42,810 nt of DNA from Winogradskya humida (GCF_016862215.1 NZ_BOMN01000095.1:1-42810), one strand, 5' to 3'. Shown: positions 15,878-24,822, counted from the stretch's first letter. The notes: generated by a model not told the origin, from the letters alone. A program made the numbers and translations.

Positions 15878-16337
15878 TCAAGGCCTGAGCGCGTGCGCCG
15901 CCAGGAACTCGAGGAAGTCCGCGGCGACGATCTCGTCGTCGTCGCCGGCGTCGTGGAAGTGGAACCAGACCTGCTCGAGGCAGCGGCCCTCCTCGACGGG
16001 AAAGCCCCAGTGGTCGCCGGTGCCGACCGCGGCGACGGCGACAAAACTGCGATCGGGGAACTCCTGGTCGTTTGACGGTGCAGAGGTCGGCGCCGTACTC
16101 CTGCGGCTCCGCGACGACGGGGAACAGCTCCACGTAACCGAACATGCCGCCACCAAAGCGTTCAATGAACGCTTTGTACTTGTCCGGCAGTGCGATATCC
16201 AGGCGGTGTTCGACGACGGCTATCTCATCGGCCGTGGCCGTGCGTCCCTCGACGAGCGCGAAGCCGTGCTCGGCCTCCCCCGCCGCGGACTCCTCCAGCA
16301 ACGGCTCGGCGAGTGCGGCGAACTCACGGAGCTCCAC
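15878..16337 (-). pseudogene. SMI1/KNR4 (SUKH) gene with a single-base frameshift
   Basis: The first part reads from GTG 16337 through VELREFAALAEPLL, then LPDKYKAFIERFGGGMFGYVELFPVV and EYGADLCTV. At a run of three T on the + strand (16071-16073; AAA on the coding strand) the frame is lost. Removing one A gives ...CTVNDQEFPDRSFVAVAAVGTGDHWGFPV... and continues to ...VAADFLEFLAAHALRP with a stop at 15878. The repaired product is 152 aa, the normal size for a single SUKH domain. The GTG lies 2 bp beyond the MFS stop codon, so it is downstream in that operon. It could be a true loss of function or a sequencing error. Confidence 0.85.
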
Positions 16338-16339
16338 GT

Positions 16340-17779
16340 CTACTCCGCGGCGGCCGGGTCGGGGCGGTCGCCGCGGGGCATGAGGGTGACCATGGCGACC
16401 ATGAGGACGGCGAGGGCGATGATGCCGAGGAAGACATGCTGGACCGCGGTGGTCATGCGGACGGGGTCCGCGCCGTCGCCGCGGAGGGTGGCGTTGGCGA
16501 TCGCGCCGAAGACGGCGACTCCGACGGCGCTGCCCAGGGAGCGCATGAAGACGTAGTTGGCGGTGACGACGCCGCGGTCCTCCCAGCCGACGCTCGACTG
16601 GCCGACCACGACCGTGGGCGGGCCGACCAGGCCCATGCCGAGACCGATGAGCAGGCAGACCGCGCCGACCGTGAGCACGCTGGAGCGCTGGTCGAGGACG
16701 AGCAGCAGGAGCGAGCCGGCGAGCACGATGGCCGTACCGATCAGGGCGCAGCCGCGGAAGCCGAGCCGCAGGTAGATCTTTCCTGACTGGCTGGCTGCGA
16801 TGGGCCATCCGATCAGCAGCGTCGCGAGGGCGAAACCGGCGAGGAGTGGGCTGGCGCCGAGCGCAGTCTGGGCGTACGTGGGGATATAGGAAGTAAGGCC
16901 GAGCAGGACCGCCCCGATCCCGAACGACGTCAGGCCGGCGGCGACCAGGGTCCGGCGGCGGAAGACCCAGAGTGGGAGCACCGGTTCGGCGACGTTGCGT
17001 TCGGCGAAGCCGAAGGCGACCAGCAGCGCGACGCCCGCGCCGAGCACCGCGATGCCCGGCGCCGACATCCACGCCCAGCTCTGACCGCCCTCCAGTAGAC
17101 CGAGAATGATCAGGGTCAGACCGGTGGTGAGCAACGCCGCGCCGCGGTAGTCGATCGCCGGATGGGCCCGGTTCACGCGTTCGCCGAAGCGGCGCCAGAT
17201 GGTCAGGGCGGCGGCCAGGCAGAGCGGAATATTGATGAAGAAGATCCAGCGCCAGGACACCCATTCGCTGAACACGCCGCCCAGGGTCGGGCCGATCACC
17301 GAGGCGATGCCCCATACGCTGGCGATATAGCCCTGGACCTTCGCGCGTTCCCGCACCGAGTAGAGATCGCCGATCATCGTCATCGTGGTTGGCTGGATGG
17401 CGCCCGCGCCGAGGCCCTGCACGGCCCGGAAGGCGATGAGGGCGCCGATGCTGCCGGCGAGGCCACCGCCGACCGACCCCAGGGCGAAGACCGCGATGCC
17501 GGCCAGGACGACCGGCTTGCGTCCGAAAAGGTCAGCCAGTTTCCCGAACACGGGTACGCTCACCGCCTGCGCGAGCAGGTACGTCGAGAACAGCCACGGG
17601 AACTCCGCGAACCCGCCGATGTCCGCCACGATCGAGGGCACCGCCGTGGCGATGATGGTCGAGTCGATCGCGACCAGCGCAGTACTGAGCATGACGGCGG
17701 CGAGCACCGGACCACGCTCCGACCGTAGGCCTACCCCGGTATCCGTCACGATCACCACCCAACCACGCCCGGCCGCCAT
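16340..17779 (-). CDS. MFS multidrug exporter, 14-TM DHA2 type
   Basis: About 479 aa from ATG 17779; a GTG at 17749 (V-T-D-T-G...) is a plausible alternative because the family usually starts close to LRSERGPVLAAVMLST. About 14 hydrophobic helices. Motif A (GKLADLFGRKPV) lies after TM2, the TM1 motif is LVAIDSTIIATAVPSI, and motif C-like glycine residues occur in TM5 (GIASVIGPTLGGVFSEWVSWRWIFFINIP). By family this is a proton-driven exporter of drugs or antibiotics in the cytoplasmic membrane. It diverges from the CPCC-like gene at 17828. No TetR or MarR regulator is adjacent. The SUKH gene follows immediately. Confidence 0.92.
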   Translation of the reverse strand: MAAGRGWVVIVTDTGVGLRSERGPVLAAVMLSTALVAIDSTIIATAVPSIVADIGGFAEFPWLFSTYLLAQAVSVPVFGKLADLFGRKPVVLAGIAVFALGSVGGGLAGSIGALIAFRAVQGLGAGAIQPTTMTMIGDLYSVRERAKVQGYIASVWGIASVIGPTLGGVFSEWVSWRWIFFINIPLCLAAALTIWRRFGERVNRAHPAIDYRGAALLTTGLTLIILGLLEGGQSWAWMSAPGIAVLGAGVALLVAFGFAERNVAEPVLPLWVFRRRTLVAAGLTSFGIGAVLLGLTSYIPTYAQTALGASPLLAGFALATLLIGWPIAASQSGKIYLRLGFRGCALIGTAIVLAGSLLLLVLDQRSSVLTVGAVCLLIGLGMGLVGPPTVVVGQSSVGWEDRGVVTANYVFMRSLGSAVGVAVFGAIANATLRGDGADPVRMTTAVQHVFLGIIALAVLMVAMVTLMPRGDRPDPAAAE

Positions 17780-17827
17780 GATCGACCCGGCGATGATCGA
17801 CAGTGGCCTTGATGACACGATGCGGAC

Positions 17828-18523
17828 ATGCGTTCAGGTTCCCGCGCACCTCTGGAGCCCTCCGGGATCTTCGTGCCCGCCAGGCGTCCGCCGGGCACCG
17901 CCACCATCAACCGGTGGCGAAGGGCCAACTGCGGTGAAGTGCTGCGGCCGGGCGTCCGGTCAGCCCTTTGGGATTTCGTACGCGAGACCGCGCCGCTCCT
18001 GCACCCCGGCCTCACGGCCCCGGCCGAACCGGCGCTGCTCTCCGGCCTCAACGACGGCCGCGACGCCGACGTGAAGACCGGCATGCTCGGCACGGACACC
18101 GCTCCGCTGTGCCTGATCCTGCGCACCCACCTGGGCACCGCCGGCCCCGGCCCGCACCGCCGCTGGCGCGAGACATTGGGCCGGCCGGGCGTACGCACCT
18201 CGGCGGCGGTGGTGACCGGCATCGAACAGGTCAACCCGCAGGAGGCCGGGCCGCTGCTGGCCGAGCCGCTCCCCGCGCAGGCCCGGCCCTGGCTCGTGAT
18301 AAGCGCTACGGTCGCGGACCGCGCGGGCTCACTGTCGGTGGACCCGGGTGACGGGGTGCTGCGGCACGTCCTGGACTTCGCCGTGCTGCGCCTCGACCGG
18401 CCGGGCCCACTCCGAGACAGACCGTCTCATTGCCCGCACTGCGACCGGACCAGGGTCCGGCGCTACTCCGCCTTCGACCTCTGCCCAGACTGCGGCTGGT
18501 TCGACCAGCCCTCCCCCACCTAG
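17828..18523 (+). CDS. unknown protein with C-terminal CPCC-like zinc ribbon
   Basis: 231 aa. No recognised domain over the first ~195 residues. The C-terminus carries CPHC - 14 residues - CPDCGWFDQP, which resembles the cysteine-rich CPCC domain (CPCC...ICPVCFWED). Residues 60-140 contain segments such as GLNDGRDADVKTGMLGTDTAPLCL and RRWRETLGRPGVRTSAAVV. No good ribosome binding site is visible upstream of ATG 17828, so the start is uncertain. It diverges from the MFS exporter. Function unknown. Confidence 0.65.
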   Translation: MRSGSRAPLEPSGIFVPARRPPGTATINRWRRANCGEVLRPGVRSALWDFVRETAPLLHPGLTAPAEPALLSGLNDGRDADVKTGMLGTDTAPLCLILRTHLGTAGPGPHRRWRETLGRPGVRTSAAVVTGIEQVNPQEAGPLLAEPLPAQARPWLVISATVADRAGSLSVDPGDGVLRHVLDFAVLRLDRPGPLRDRPSHCPHCDRTRVRRYSAFDLCPDCGWFDQPSPT

Positions 18524-18591
18524 CCCTGACGCCGCTTCGCCCTGACGCCGCGGTGCTCGGCCTTCGACGCTGCGCGGGTGTGGAGGCTGGG

Positions 18592-19248
18592 TCAGGACGA
18601 AGCTGAGCCGTCACTCATCTTGACCGCGAGGCGTGCGCTGAGGTCGGCGTACGTGATGCCGAAGAGGTCTCGGACCACCAGGCCGTCGCCGGTCACTTCG
18701 AGCGTCGCCACATCGGTGTAGATGCGGTCGACGCAGCGGGCGGCCGTCAGGGGGTAGGCGCACTCCGGCACGACCTTGGGGCTGCCGTCCTTGGCGAACA
18801 TCGTCGTCATGACGTAGACCTTCTTCGCGCCGACCGCGAGGTCCATCGCCCCGCCGACCGCCGGGATGGCGTCCGCGGCGCCGGTGTGCCAGTTGGCGAG
18901 GTCGCCGGCCGCGGAGACCTGGAAGGCGCCGAGTACGCAGACGTCGAGGTGACCGCCGCGCATCATGGCGAACGAGTCGGCGTGGTGGAAGTAGGCCGCC
19001 CCGGGCAGCTCGGTCACCGCGACCTTGCCGGCGTTCATCAGGTCCGGGTCGACGTCGTCACCGTGCGCCTGCGGGCCCATGTTGAGCATGCCGTTCTCGG
19101 TGTGCAGCACCACGCCCGAGCCGGGTTCGAGGTGATCGGCGACCAGGGTGGGCAGGCCGATGCCGAGATTCACGTACGCCCCGGCCGGAATGTCCCGCGC
19201 GACCAGCGCCGCCATCTCAGCCTTGCCCAGCGAAGCCTGCGCGCTCAT
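18592..19248 (-). CDS. pcaJ: 3-oxoacid / 3-oxoadipate CoA-transferase subunit B
   Basis: 218 aa, normal subunit length. The catalytic glutamate lies in HTENGMLNMGP (Glu51). GIGLPTLVADHL near residue 29 and GGHLDVCVLGAFQVSAAGDLANW are typical of the family. With subunit A it transfers CoA from succinyl-CoA to 3-oxoadipate (or another 3-oxoacid). The order thiolase, A, B with tight spacing suggests the beta-ketoadipate pathway; acetoacetate is an alternative substrate. Its ATG overlaps the stop of a 13-codon mini-ORF that itself overlaps the end of subunit A (see 19245-19286). Confidence 0.93.
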   Translation of the reverse strand: MSAQASLGKAEMAALVARDIPAGAYVNLGIGLPTLVADHLEPGSGVVLHTENGMLNMGPQAHGDDVDPDLMNAGKVAVTELPGAAYFHHADSFAMMRGGHLDVCVLGAFQVSAAGDLANWHTGAADAIPAVGGAMDLAVGAKKVYVMTTMFAKDGSPKVVPECAYPLTAARCVDRIYTDVATLEVTGDGLVVRDLFGITYADLSARLAVKMSDGSASS

Positions 19249-19286
19249 CCGACAACCACCCTGCCGATAGATGCCTGCCCACTCAT
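19245..19286 (-). other. 13-codon mini-ORF bridging CoA-transferase A and B genes
   Basis: On the minus strand ATG AGT GGG CAG GCA ... GTC GGA TGA. The ATG overlaps the subunit A stop (ATGA) and the TGA overlaps the subunit B start (ATGA). It encodes MSGQASIGRVVVG. The sequence is a 38-bp tandem copy joining the end of subunit A (IYIDRVVAA) to the first codons of subunit B (MSAQAS). Re-initiation at both overlaps would keep the two subunits translationally coupled. Confidence 0.7.
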
Positions 19287-19935
19287 GCCGCGACCACCCT
19301 GTCGATGTAGATGCCGGGCGTGACGACGGCCTCCGGATCCAGCGTGCCGATCTCTACGATCTCGCTGACCTGGACCGCGACCGTCGTGGCCGCTGTCGCC
19401 ATGACCGGGCCGAAGTTGCGGGCCGTCTTGCGATAGACCAGGTTGCCCATCCGGTCACTGCGGTGCGCGCCGATGAGCGCTACGTCGCCCTTGATGGGGA
19501 ACTCCAGCACATGGGTACGCCCGTCGATCTCGCGTGTCTCCTTACCCTCCGCGAGCAGCGTGCCGGCGCCGGTCGGGCAGTAGAACGCGCCGATGCCGGC
19601 ACCCGCGGCACGTAGCCGTTCGGCGAGGGTGCCCTGCGGCACGACCTCGAGCTCGATCTTGCCGGACCGGTACAGGCCGTCGAAGACCCAGGAGTCGTGC
19701 TGGCGGGGGAAGGAGCAGATCACTTTGCGTACGCGTCCCTCGGCCAGCAGCGCCGCCAGCCCCGTGTCGCCGTTGCCCGCGTTGTTGGACACCACCGTAA
19801 GGCCGGTCGCGCCCTGCCGGATCAGGGCGTCGATGAGATGCGTGGGCATCCCGGCCATGCCGAAGCCCCCGACCAGCACCGTCGACCCGTCCGCCACCCC
19901 CGCCACGGCCTCGTCGGTGCTCTCGCAAATGGAAG

Positions 19936-19939
<4 letters not shown>
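19283..19939 (-). CDS. pcaI: 3-oxoacid / 3-oxoadipate CoA-transferase subunit A
   Basis: 218 aa. It has the family's glycine-rich CoA-binding stretch VLVGGFGMAGMPTHLIDAL (~21-39) and the conserved SNNAGNGDTGLAALL, FYCPTGAGTLLAEGKE and MATAA segments. It partners subunit B to form the heteromeric transferase. It starts within the stop of the thiolase gene (ATGA overlap at 19936-19939), so thiolase and transferase are co-translated. Expression is likely controlled by the divergent LysR regulator at 21188. Confidence 0.93.
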
Positions 19940-21117
<1,178 letters not shown>

Positions 21118-21124
21118 ACCCCTC

Positions 21125-21130
21125 ACCGTA
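21125..21130 (-). promoter_or_regulatory. -10 box, leaderless promoter of the pca-type operon
   Basis: Minus-strand TACGGT followed by GAGGGGT and ATG 21117. The 7-nt distance is identical to that at 23107-23120. It decides the thiolase start. Confidence 0.55.
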
Positions 21131-21157
21131 CGGCCGCTGACTCATACTCTCCAATCT

Positions 21158-21175
21158 TCAATCACCGCGGATTGA
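21158..21175. promoter_or_regulatory. LysR operator candidate
   Basis: Perfect inverted repeat TCAATC-ACCGCG-GATTGA containing the T-N11-A spacing typical of LysR sites. It lies between the divergent thiolase operon and LysR gene, and abuts the LysR -10 box (21176), so binding would be expected to repress the regulator and could activate the operon. Confidence 0.75.
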
Positions 21176-21181
21176 TAAGCT
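21176..21181 (+). promoter_or_regulatory. -10 box, leaderless promoter of LysR gene
   Basis: TAAGCT followed by GGATGC and ATG 21188. It directly follows the inverted repeat, which fits negative autoregulation. Confidence 0.55.
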
Positions 21182-21187
21182 GGATGC

Positions 21188-22126
21188 ATGGATCTCCGGC
21201 AGCTGACATCGTTCACGATGCTGGCGCAGGAGCTGCACTTCGGCCGCGCCGCCGCCCGCCTGCACCTGGCCCAGCCGGCGCTCTCCCAGCAGATCCGCCA
21301 GCTCGAGAAGGAGCTGGGCAACACGCTCTTCACCCGCTCCACCCGCCGCGTGGAGCTGACCGAGGCCGGCACGCTCCTGCTGGAACGGGCCGGCACGATC
21401 CTCGCCCTGCTCGCCCGCGCCGAGGACGAACAGGCCCGCCTGGCCCAGGGCAGCGCGGGCCAGGTCAGCATCGGCTTCATCGGGACGGCGACCTACGACG
21501 TCCTGCCCGGCGTGGCCCGCAAGCTCCGGGCCGGCCTGCCCGACCTCCGGCTCGACCTGCGCGGCGAGATGCTCACGCCGGAGTTGGTCACGGGCGTCCT
21601 CGACTACTCCCTCGACGTGGCCCTCATGCGCCCGCCCACCGACCGCGCGGGCCTCGACGTCGTGCCGCTGCGCACCGAGGCACTCGTGGCGGCGTTACGC
21701 GCGGACGACCCCCGGGCCGGCGCCGGGGTCCTCGACCTGACCACCCTCGCTATGGAACCGTTTGTCTCACACCCGTCTCGCCGGCTCTCCTCCATGCACC
21801 AGAGCCTGCTGGACACCTGCCGGGCGGCGGGGTTCCAACCCCGGGAGATCATCGAGGTACGCGAGACGTCCACGCTGATCACCTTTGTGGCGGCCGGCAT
21901 GGGCGTAGCTTTGGTCCCCGCGTCGGTCCGCTCCCTCGGGATCGACGGCGTCGCCTACGTGCCGCTGCTCCAGCGCAGCGCGACCGTCGACCTGGTCATG
22001 GCGACCCGGAGCGCGGAGACCTCTCCCGGCGTACGGCGGGTGGCTCAGCTCATCGCGGCGCACGTGCGGGGCGGCCCAGCAGCTCTTCCAGATCCGGCGT
22101 CTGTGTGGCGAGGGCCCCGGCCTTAG
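21188..22126 (+). CDS. LysR-family regulator of the beta-ketoadipate genes
   Basis: 312 aa. Winged helix-turn-helix at residues 1-60 (FTMLAQELHFGRAAARLHLAQPALSQQIRQLEKELG), then a coiled linker and a periplasmic-binding-like effector domain (VSIGFIGTATYDVLPGVAR ... VSHPSRRLSSM ... ITFVAAGMGVALVPASV). The layout resembles BenM/CatM/PcaQ-type activators of aromatic catabolism, which use muconate or related acids as inducers; the ligand here is unknown. Divergent from the thiolase operon with an inverted repeat between. Its last 77 bp overlap the convergent NAD(P)-binding protein gene. Confidence 0.93.
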   Translation: MDLRQLTSFTMLAQELHFGRAAARLHLAQPALSQQIRQLEKELGNTLFTRSTRRVELTEAGTLLLERAGTILALLARAEDEQARLAQGSAGQVSIGFIGTATYDVLPGVARKLRAGLPDLRLDLRGEMLTPELVTGVLDYSLDVALMRPPTDRAGLDVVPLRTEALVAALRADDPRAGAGVLDLTTLAMEPFVSHPSRRLSSMHQSLLDTCRAAGFQPREIIEVRETSTLITFVAAGMGVALVPASVRSLGIDGVAYVPLLQRSATVDLVMATRSAETSPGVRRVAQLIAAHVRGGPAALPDPASVWRGPRP

Positions 22127-22907
22127 CGAGCCCGTGCAGCCAGCCCATCGGCCCGGCGACCTCACCCTCCCGCGCCGTTGTACCCCGAGACACCGCAAGC
22201 TCGGGGAAGGTCCAGAGCGGACCGGTCAGCTCATAGGTGCGATTGGCGATCCGATCCGAGAGCAGTGCTCTTGCTGCGGCCTCGGCGAGATCGGCCCGGT
22301 AGGCGGTGTTGAGCGGCTGCCCACCGGTCGCATGCGTCAACTCGCCGGCAGGCTGCCCATCGGAGGTATGCGCCGCGCCTCTGACGGGCTGCCGGCTGGC
22401 GGTTTGCGCCGGACCTCCGACGGGCTGCCAGCTGGCGGTTTGCGCCGGACCTCCGACGGGCTGCCAGCTGGCGGTATGCGCCGGACCTCCGACGGGCTGC
22501 CAGCTGGCGGTATGCGTCGGATCTTCTGCAACGAAGGGTTCGGTGTAGAAAGGGTTTCGGAGGATCGAGTACGCCATGCCGCTGGCAGCGATCGCGTCCT
22601 CGGTCACGCCGTGTACAGCGAAGATCCCGGCGATCCGGTGGAAGCTGGTGTAGACGACGGCCTCGACCCCGGCCTCCGCGGCGGCCCCGACCACGGCGAG
22701 ATGCTGCGCGGTGCGCCGGTCAGGGTTCAACTCGGGCGATGAGATGAACAGCAGCCGCGAGACCCCGTGAAAGGCTTTGGCCAGAGTCGAAGGCTTGTCG
22801 TAGTCGGCCTCGGCCCTGCCGAACGCGAGGACATCACCGGCCCGTTCCCGCAGCACATCCACCACGATTCGGCCCAGATTCCCGGTCGCCCCGGTGACAC
22901 CAATCAT
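22050..22907 (-). CDS. NmrA-like NAD(P)-binding protein with an in-frame minisatellite
   Basis: 285 aa. ATG 22907 has GAGGG 7 nt upstream and opens with the dinucleotide-binding motif MIGVTGATGNLGRIV. SDR-like atypical (NmrA/HSCARG/QOR2-like) proteins bind NAD(P)H and often act as quinone reductases or redox sensors. GVSRLLFISSPELNPDRR and VVYTSFHRIAG fit. Between about residues 128 and 200 the chain is filled with a 12-residue repeat, HTASWQPVGGPA and variants, encoded by a 36-bp tandem repeat. The frame resumes with LNTAYRADLAEAAARALL, so the protein may be intact with a long surface loop. The end overlaps the LysR gene by 77 bp, convergently. Confidence 0.85.
   Translation of the reverse strand: MIGVTGATGNLGRIVVDVLRERAGDVLAFGRAEADYDKPSTLAKAFHGVSRLLFISSPELNPDRRTAQHLAVVGAAAEAGVEAVVYTSFHRIAGIFAVHGVTEDAIAASGMAYSILRNPFYTEPFVAEDPTHTASWQPVGGPAHTASWQPVGGPAQTASWQPVGGPAQTASRQPVRGAAHTSDGQPAGELTHATGGQPLNTAYRADLAEAAARALLSDRIANRTYELTGPLWTFPELAVSRGTTAREGEVAGPMGWLHGLAKAGALATQTPDLEELLGRPARAPR
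22311..22526. repeat. 36-bp coding minisatellite
   Basis: Four close copies start at 22383, 22419, 22455 and 22491, and two degenerate ones precede them near 22311 and 22347. The unit carries GACGGGCTGCCAGCTGGCGG. The array is in frame with the NmrA-like gene on the minus strand. Confidence 0.95.
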
Positions 22908-22954
22908 GAGCACACCCTCACGGCCGCCCCGGTGCATGGCCAACCGATTTGCCG

Positions 22955-23050
22955 TGCCGTGCCGCGCCGCGCCGCGTTGTGCCCATGCCGTGCCCTGCCG
23001 CGCCGCGTTGTGCCCGCGCCGCGTTGTGCCGTGGCGCGCGGAGCGAAGCG
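22955..23050. repeat. degenerate GC repeat upstream of NmrA-like gene
   Basis: Irregular copies of GCCGCGCCGCGTTGTGCC in about three blocks (22959-23030). No open frame is credible here. It lies between two divergent genes. Confidence 0.75.
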
Positions 23051-23106
23051 CGGAGCTGCCAGGCGGTTTGAGTACGACAACTCACGTGGCGGCGCAGATC
23101 CGTCAA

Positions 23107-23112
23107 TACGGT
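23107..23112 (+). promoter_or_regulatory. -10 box, leaderless promoter of exported protein
   Basis: TACGGT followed by GGGTCGC and ATG 23120. It decides between ATG 23120 and the in-frame GTG 23111, which would overlap the box. Confidence 0.5.
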
Positions 23113-23119
23113 GGGTCGC

Positions 23120-23680
23120 ATGACTTCCACGACTGAACTCGACCGTCCGATCACGAGTCCTCCGGCCAAGAGCCACGGCCGGCGATGGCTCAGACGTTCG
23201 CTCATCGCGGTGGCCGCGCTCACCGCGGCCGGCGTGACCACGGCGGCGACCGGTGCCACGTACGTGATCGCGCACAGCGGCAACGAGCCACTACCAACCG
23301 GGAGTATGCACGCGGTGAACGTCTACACCGTGGACGATTCGATCAGCACCACGGTCCCGGCTTCGGAACGGCCCGGCGTGATCGGGCGGTTCATCGGGAT
23401 GTGCGACGCCGACACCTACTACGTCGAGGTGGACGGCGGTGGGTACTGCGTGGTTCTCAACGGCTCGCTCGGCGAGGTCGAGGCGACCGGCACGGACAAC
23501 GGTGTCGAGCTGAGCCCCGCCGAGGCCGCCAAGGTTCAGGGCATCGTGCAGCGCGCCGACGAGGGCGGGACGGAGAAGACAACGCGGGTGGTGCTCGAGT
23601 ACGACGAGGGCTGGGCCGGAATGCTCAAGGTCGCCGACCTGGCATCCGGCGGCCCGGTCCACGGCAGCGCCATCAACTGA
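23120..23680 (+). CDS. membrane-anchored or exported protein, unknown
   Basis: 186 aa. A polar N-terminus (TSTTELDRPITSPPAKSHGRRWLRR) is followed by a single hydrophobic segment (about 27-49, LIAVAALTAAGVTTAATGATYVIA), then a globular extracytoplasmic part with two cysteines (MCDADTYY and GGYCVVLNGS) that could form a disulphide. No family recognised. Topology suggests a signal anchor with the C-terminal domain outside. The downstream repeat DNA separates it from the methyltransferase gene, so no operon is inferred. Confidence 0.65.
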   Translation: MTSTTELDRPITSPPAKSHGRRWLRRSLIAVAALTAAGVTTAATGATYVIAHSGNEPLPTGSMHAVNVYTVDDSISTTVPASERPGVIGRFIGMCDADTYYVEVDGGGYCVVLNGSLGEVEATGTDNGVELSPAEAAKVQGIVQRADEGGTEKTTRVVLEYDEGWAGMLKVADLASGGPVHGSAIN

Positions 23681-23723
23681 CCGACGCAGGGAGCAAGTCG
23701 CCTGCCCGGCACAACCAGGAAAT

Positions 23724-23771
23724 CCCGAACCGGCACGGCAACAGACTCCCGAACCGGCACGGCAACAGAGA
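23724..23771. repeat. 24-bp tandem repeat, two copies
   Basis: CCCGAACCGGCACGGCAACA plus four bases, starting at 23724 and 23748. Located 43 bp after the stop of the exported protein gene. Confidence 0.9.
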
Positions 23772-23813
23772 GGTGACATCTGTCAGCCGCATCGGCACTG
23801 CGCCGCAACTAAC

Positions 23814-23888
23814 GTGAACCACAGGAACGTGAACCACAGGAACGCAGACCACAGGAACGCAGACCACAGGAGCGCAGACCACAGGAAC
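23814..23888. repeat. 15-bp tandem repeat abutting the methyltransferase RBS
   Basis: Five consecutive 15-bp units: GTGAACCACAGGAAC twice, then GCAGACCACAGGAAC with variants three times. The last unit runs into the purine-rich GGGGG upstream of ATG 23897. Copy-number change would therefore move the promoter relative to the start. Confidence 0.95.
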
Positions 23889-23896
23889 GGGGGCAG

Positions 23897-24822
23897 ATGC
23901 CGAAAACATTCAGGCCCAGTCGTACGGCGGTGATGGTTTGTCAGGGCCGCGCAGCGGCACAAGGACTGATCGCCGCGGGGCGCTTTGCGGATCCGACCGC
24001 CATGGCTCTGCTGCGGGACGATGAGCGCACGGCTGTCAACTGGGTGCGCGACGGGGCCGTGCCTCGGCGATGGCGGGAGAGGGTCGACTACGAGACGGTC
24101 AAGGGTTGCGCCGAGATGATGGTGCCGCGGACCGTGGCTATCGACGATGCCGTTCGGGAGCACCCGAACCCTCAGGTGGTGATCCTCGGCGCCGGGCTGG
24201 ACGGCCGGGCGTGGCGGATGCCCGAGGTCGCCGGCACCGCGGTTTTCGAGGTCGACCAGCCCGCCTCCCAACAGGACAAACGCGACCGCGCCGCACGACT
24301 CGGCGACGGCGCACGATTCGACCGCGCCGCACGACTCGGCGAGGCCGCACGACTCGGCGCGGCCGGGCCGGTGTATGTGCCGGTGGATTTCGGCAGGGAT
24401 GACCTGGTCGAGGTGCTGGCTGCGGCGGGTTGTCGTGCCGATCTGGCCACGACCTGGATCTGGGAAGGCGTCGTGCCATATTTGACCAGGCCGGAGGTGG
24501 CCGCCACGGTTGCCGCCGTCGCTGCCTGCTCGGCCCCGGGAGTCGCCTGATCGTCAACTTCCAGGCGCCCGCTCCGTCGATGAGGGTCGGTCAGCTGGTG
24601 GCGCGGGTGCTGATGGCCTCCACCGGAAGGCGCAGCGTGTGGGCGCGGGAGCCGTGGCGCTCGACCTGGACGGCGGGTGAGATGGCGGCTCTGCTCGCGC
24701 GGCACGGCTTCACCGTCACGTTGGACCAGAATCTGCTGGAGGTGGCCGAGGCCCTGGAAACACCGGCCCACCGGCCCCGCTCGCTCGGCAACAGCCGCCT
24801 CATGGTCGCCGACCACAGCTGA
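23897..24822 (+). pseudogene. class I SAM methyltransferase (LCMT/TIGR00027-like) with a frameshift
   Basis: Frame 1 gives 217 residues from ATG 23897: SRTAVMVCQGRAAAQ, AVNWVRDGAVPRRWRERVDYETVKGCAEMMVPRT, the SAM motif VVILGAGLDGRAWRM (about 94-108), and LATTWIWEGVVPYL. It stops at 24550 (SAPGVA). The family continues in another frame as GSRLIVNFQAPAPS ... WTAGEMAALLARHGFTVTLDQNLLEVAEAL ... SRLMVADHS, ending at 24822. One base appears to be missing in the C/G run near 24536-24541. Repaired length is about 308 aa, right for the family. Residues ~125-152 hold a short internal repeat (RAARLG). Either a real frameshift, a sequencing error, or slippage at a CCCCGGG run. The 3' end including the stop is tandemly repeated. 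Confidence 0.85.

Noticed and set aside
15189..17315. 708-codon minus-strand open frame
   Set aside because: Only its last 170 codons and a short middle part (SUKH 5' half) are real; the rest is antisense or out-of-frame to the MFS exporter.
22311..22526. CRISPR array
   Set aside because: Direct repeats are contiguous 36-bp units without unique spacers and are in frame with a gene.
24430..24822. Independent gene in the second methyltransferase frame
   Set aside because: Its first third is out of frame with the family; the rest is the natural continuation of the upstream methyltransferase after a frameshift.
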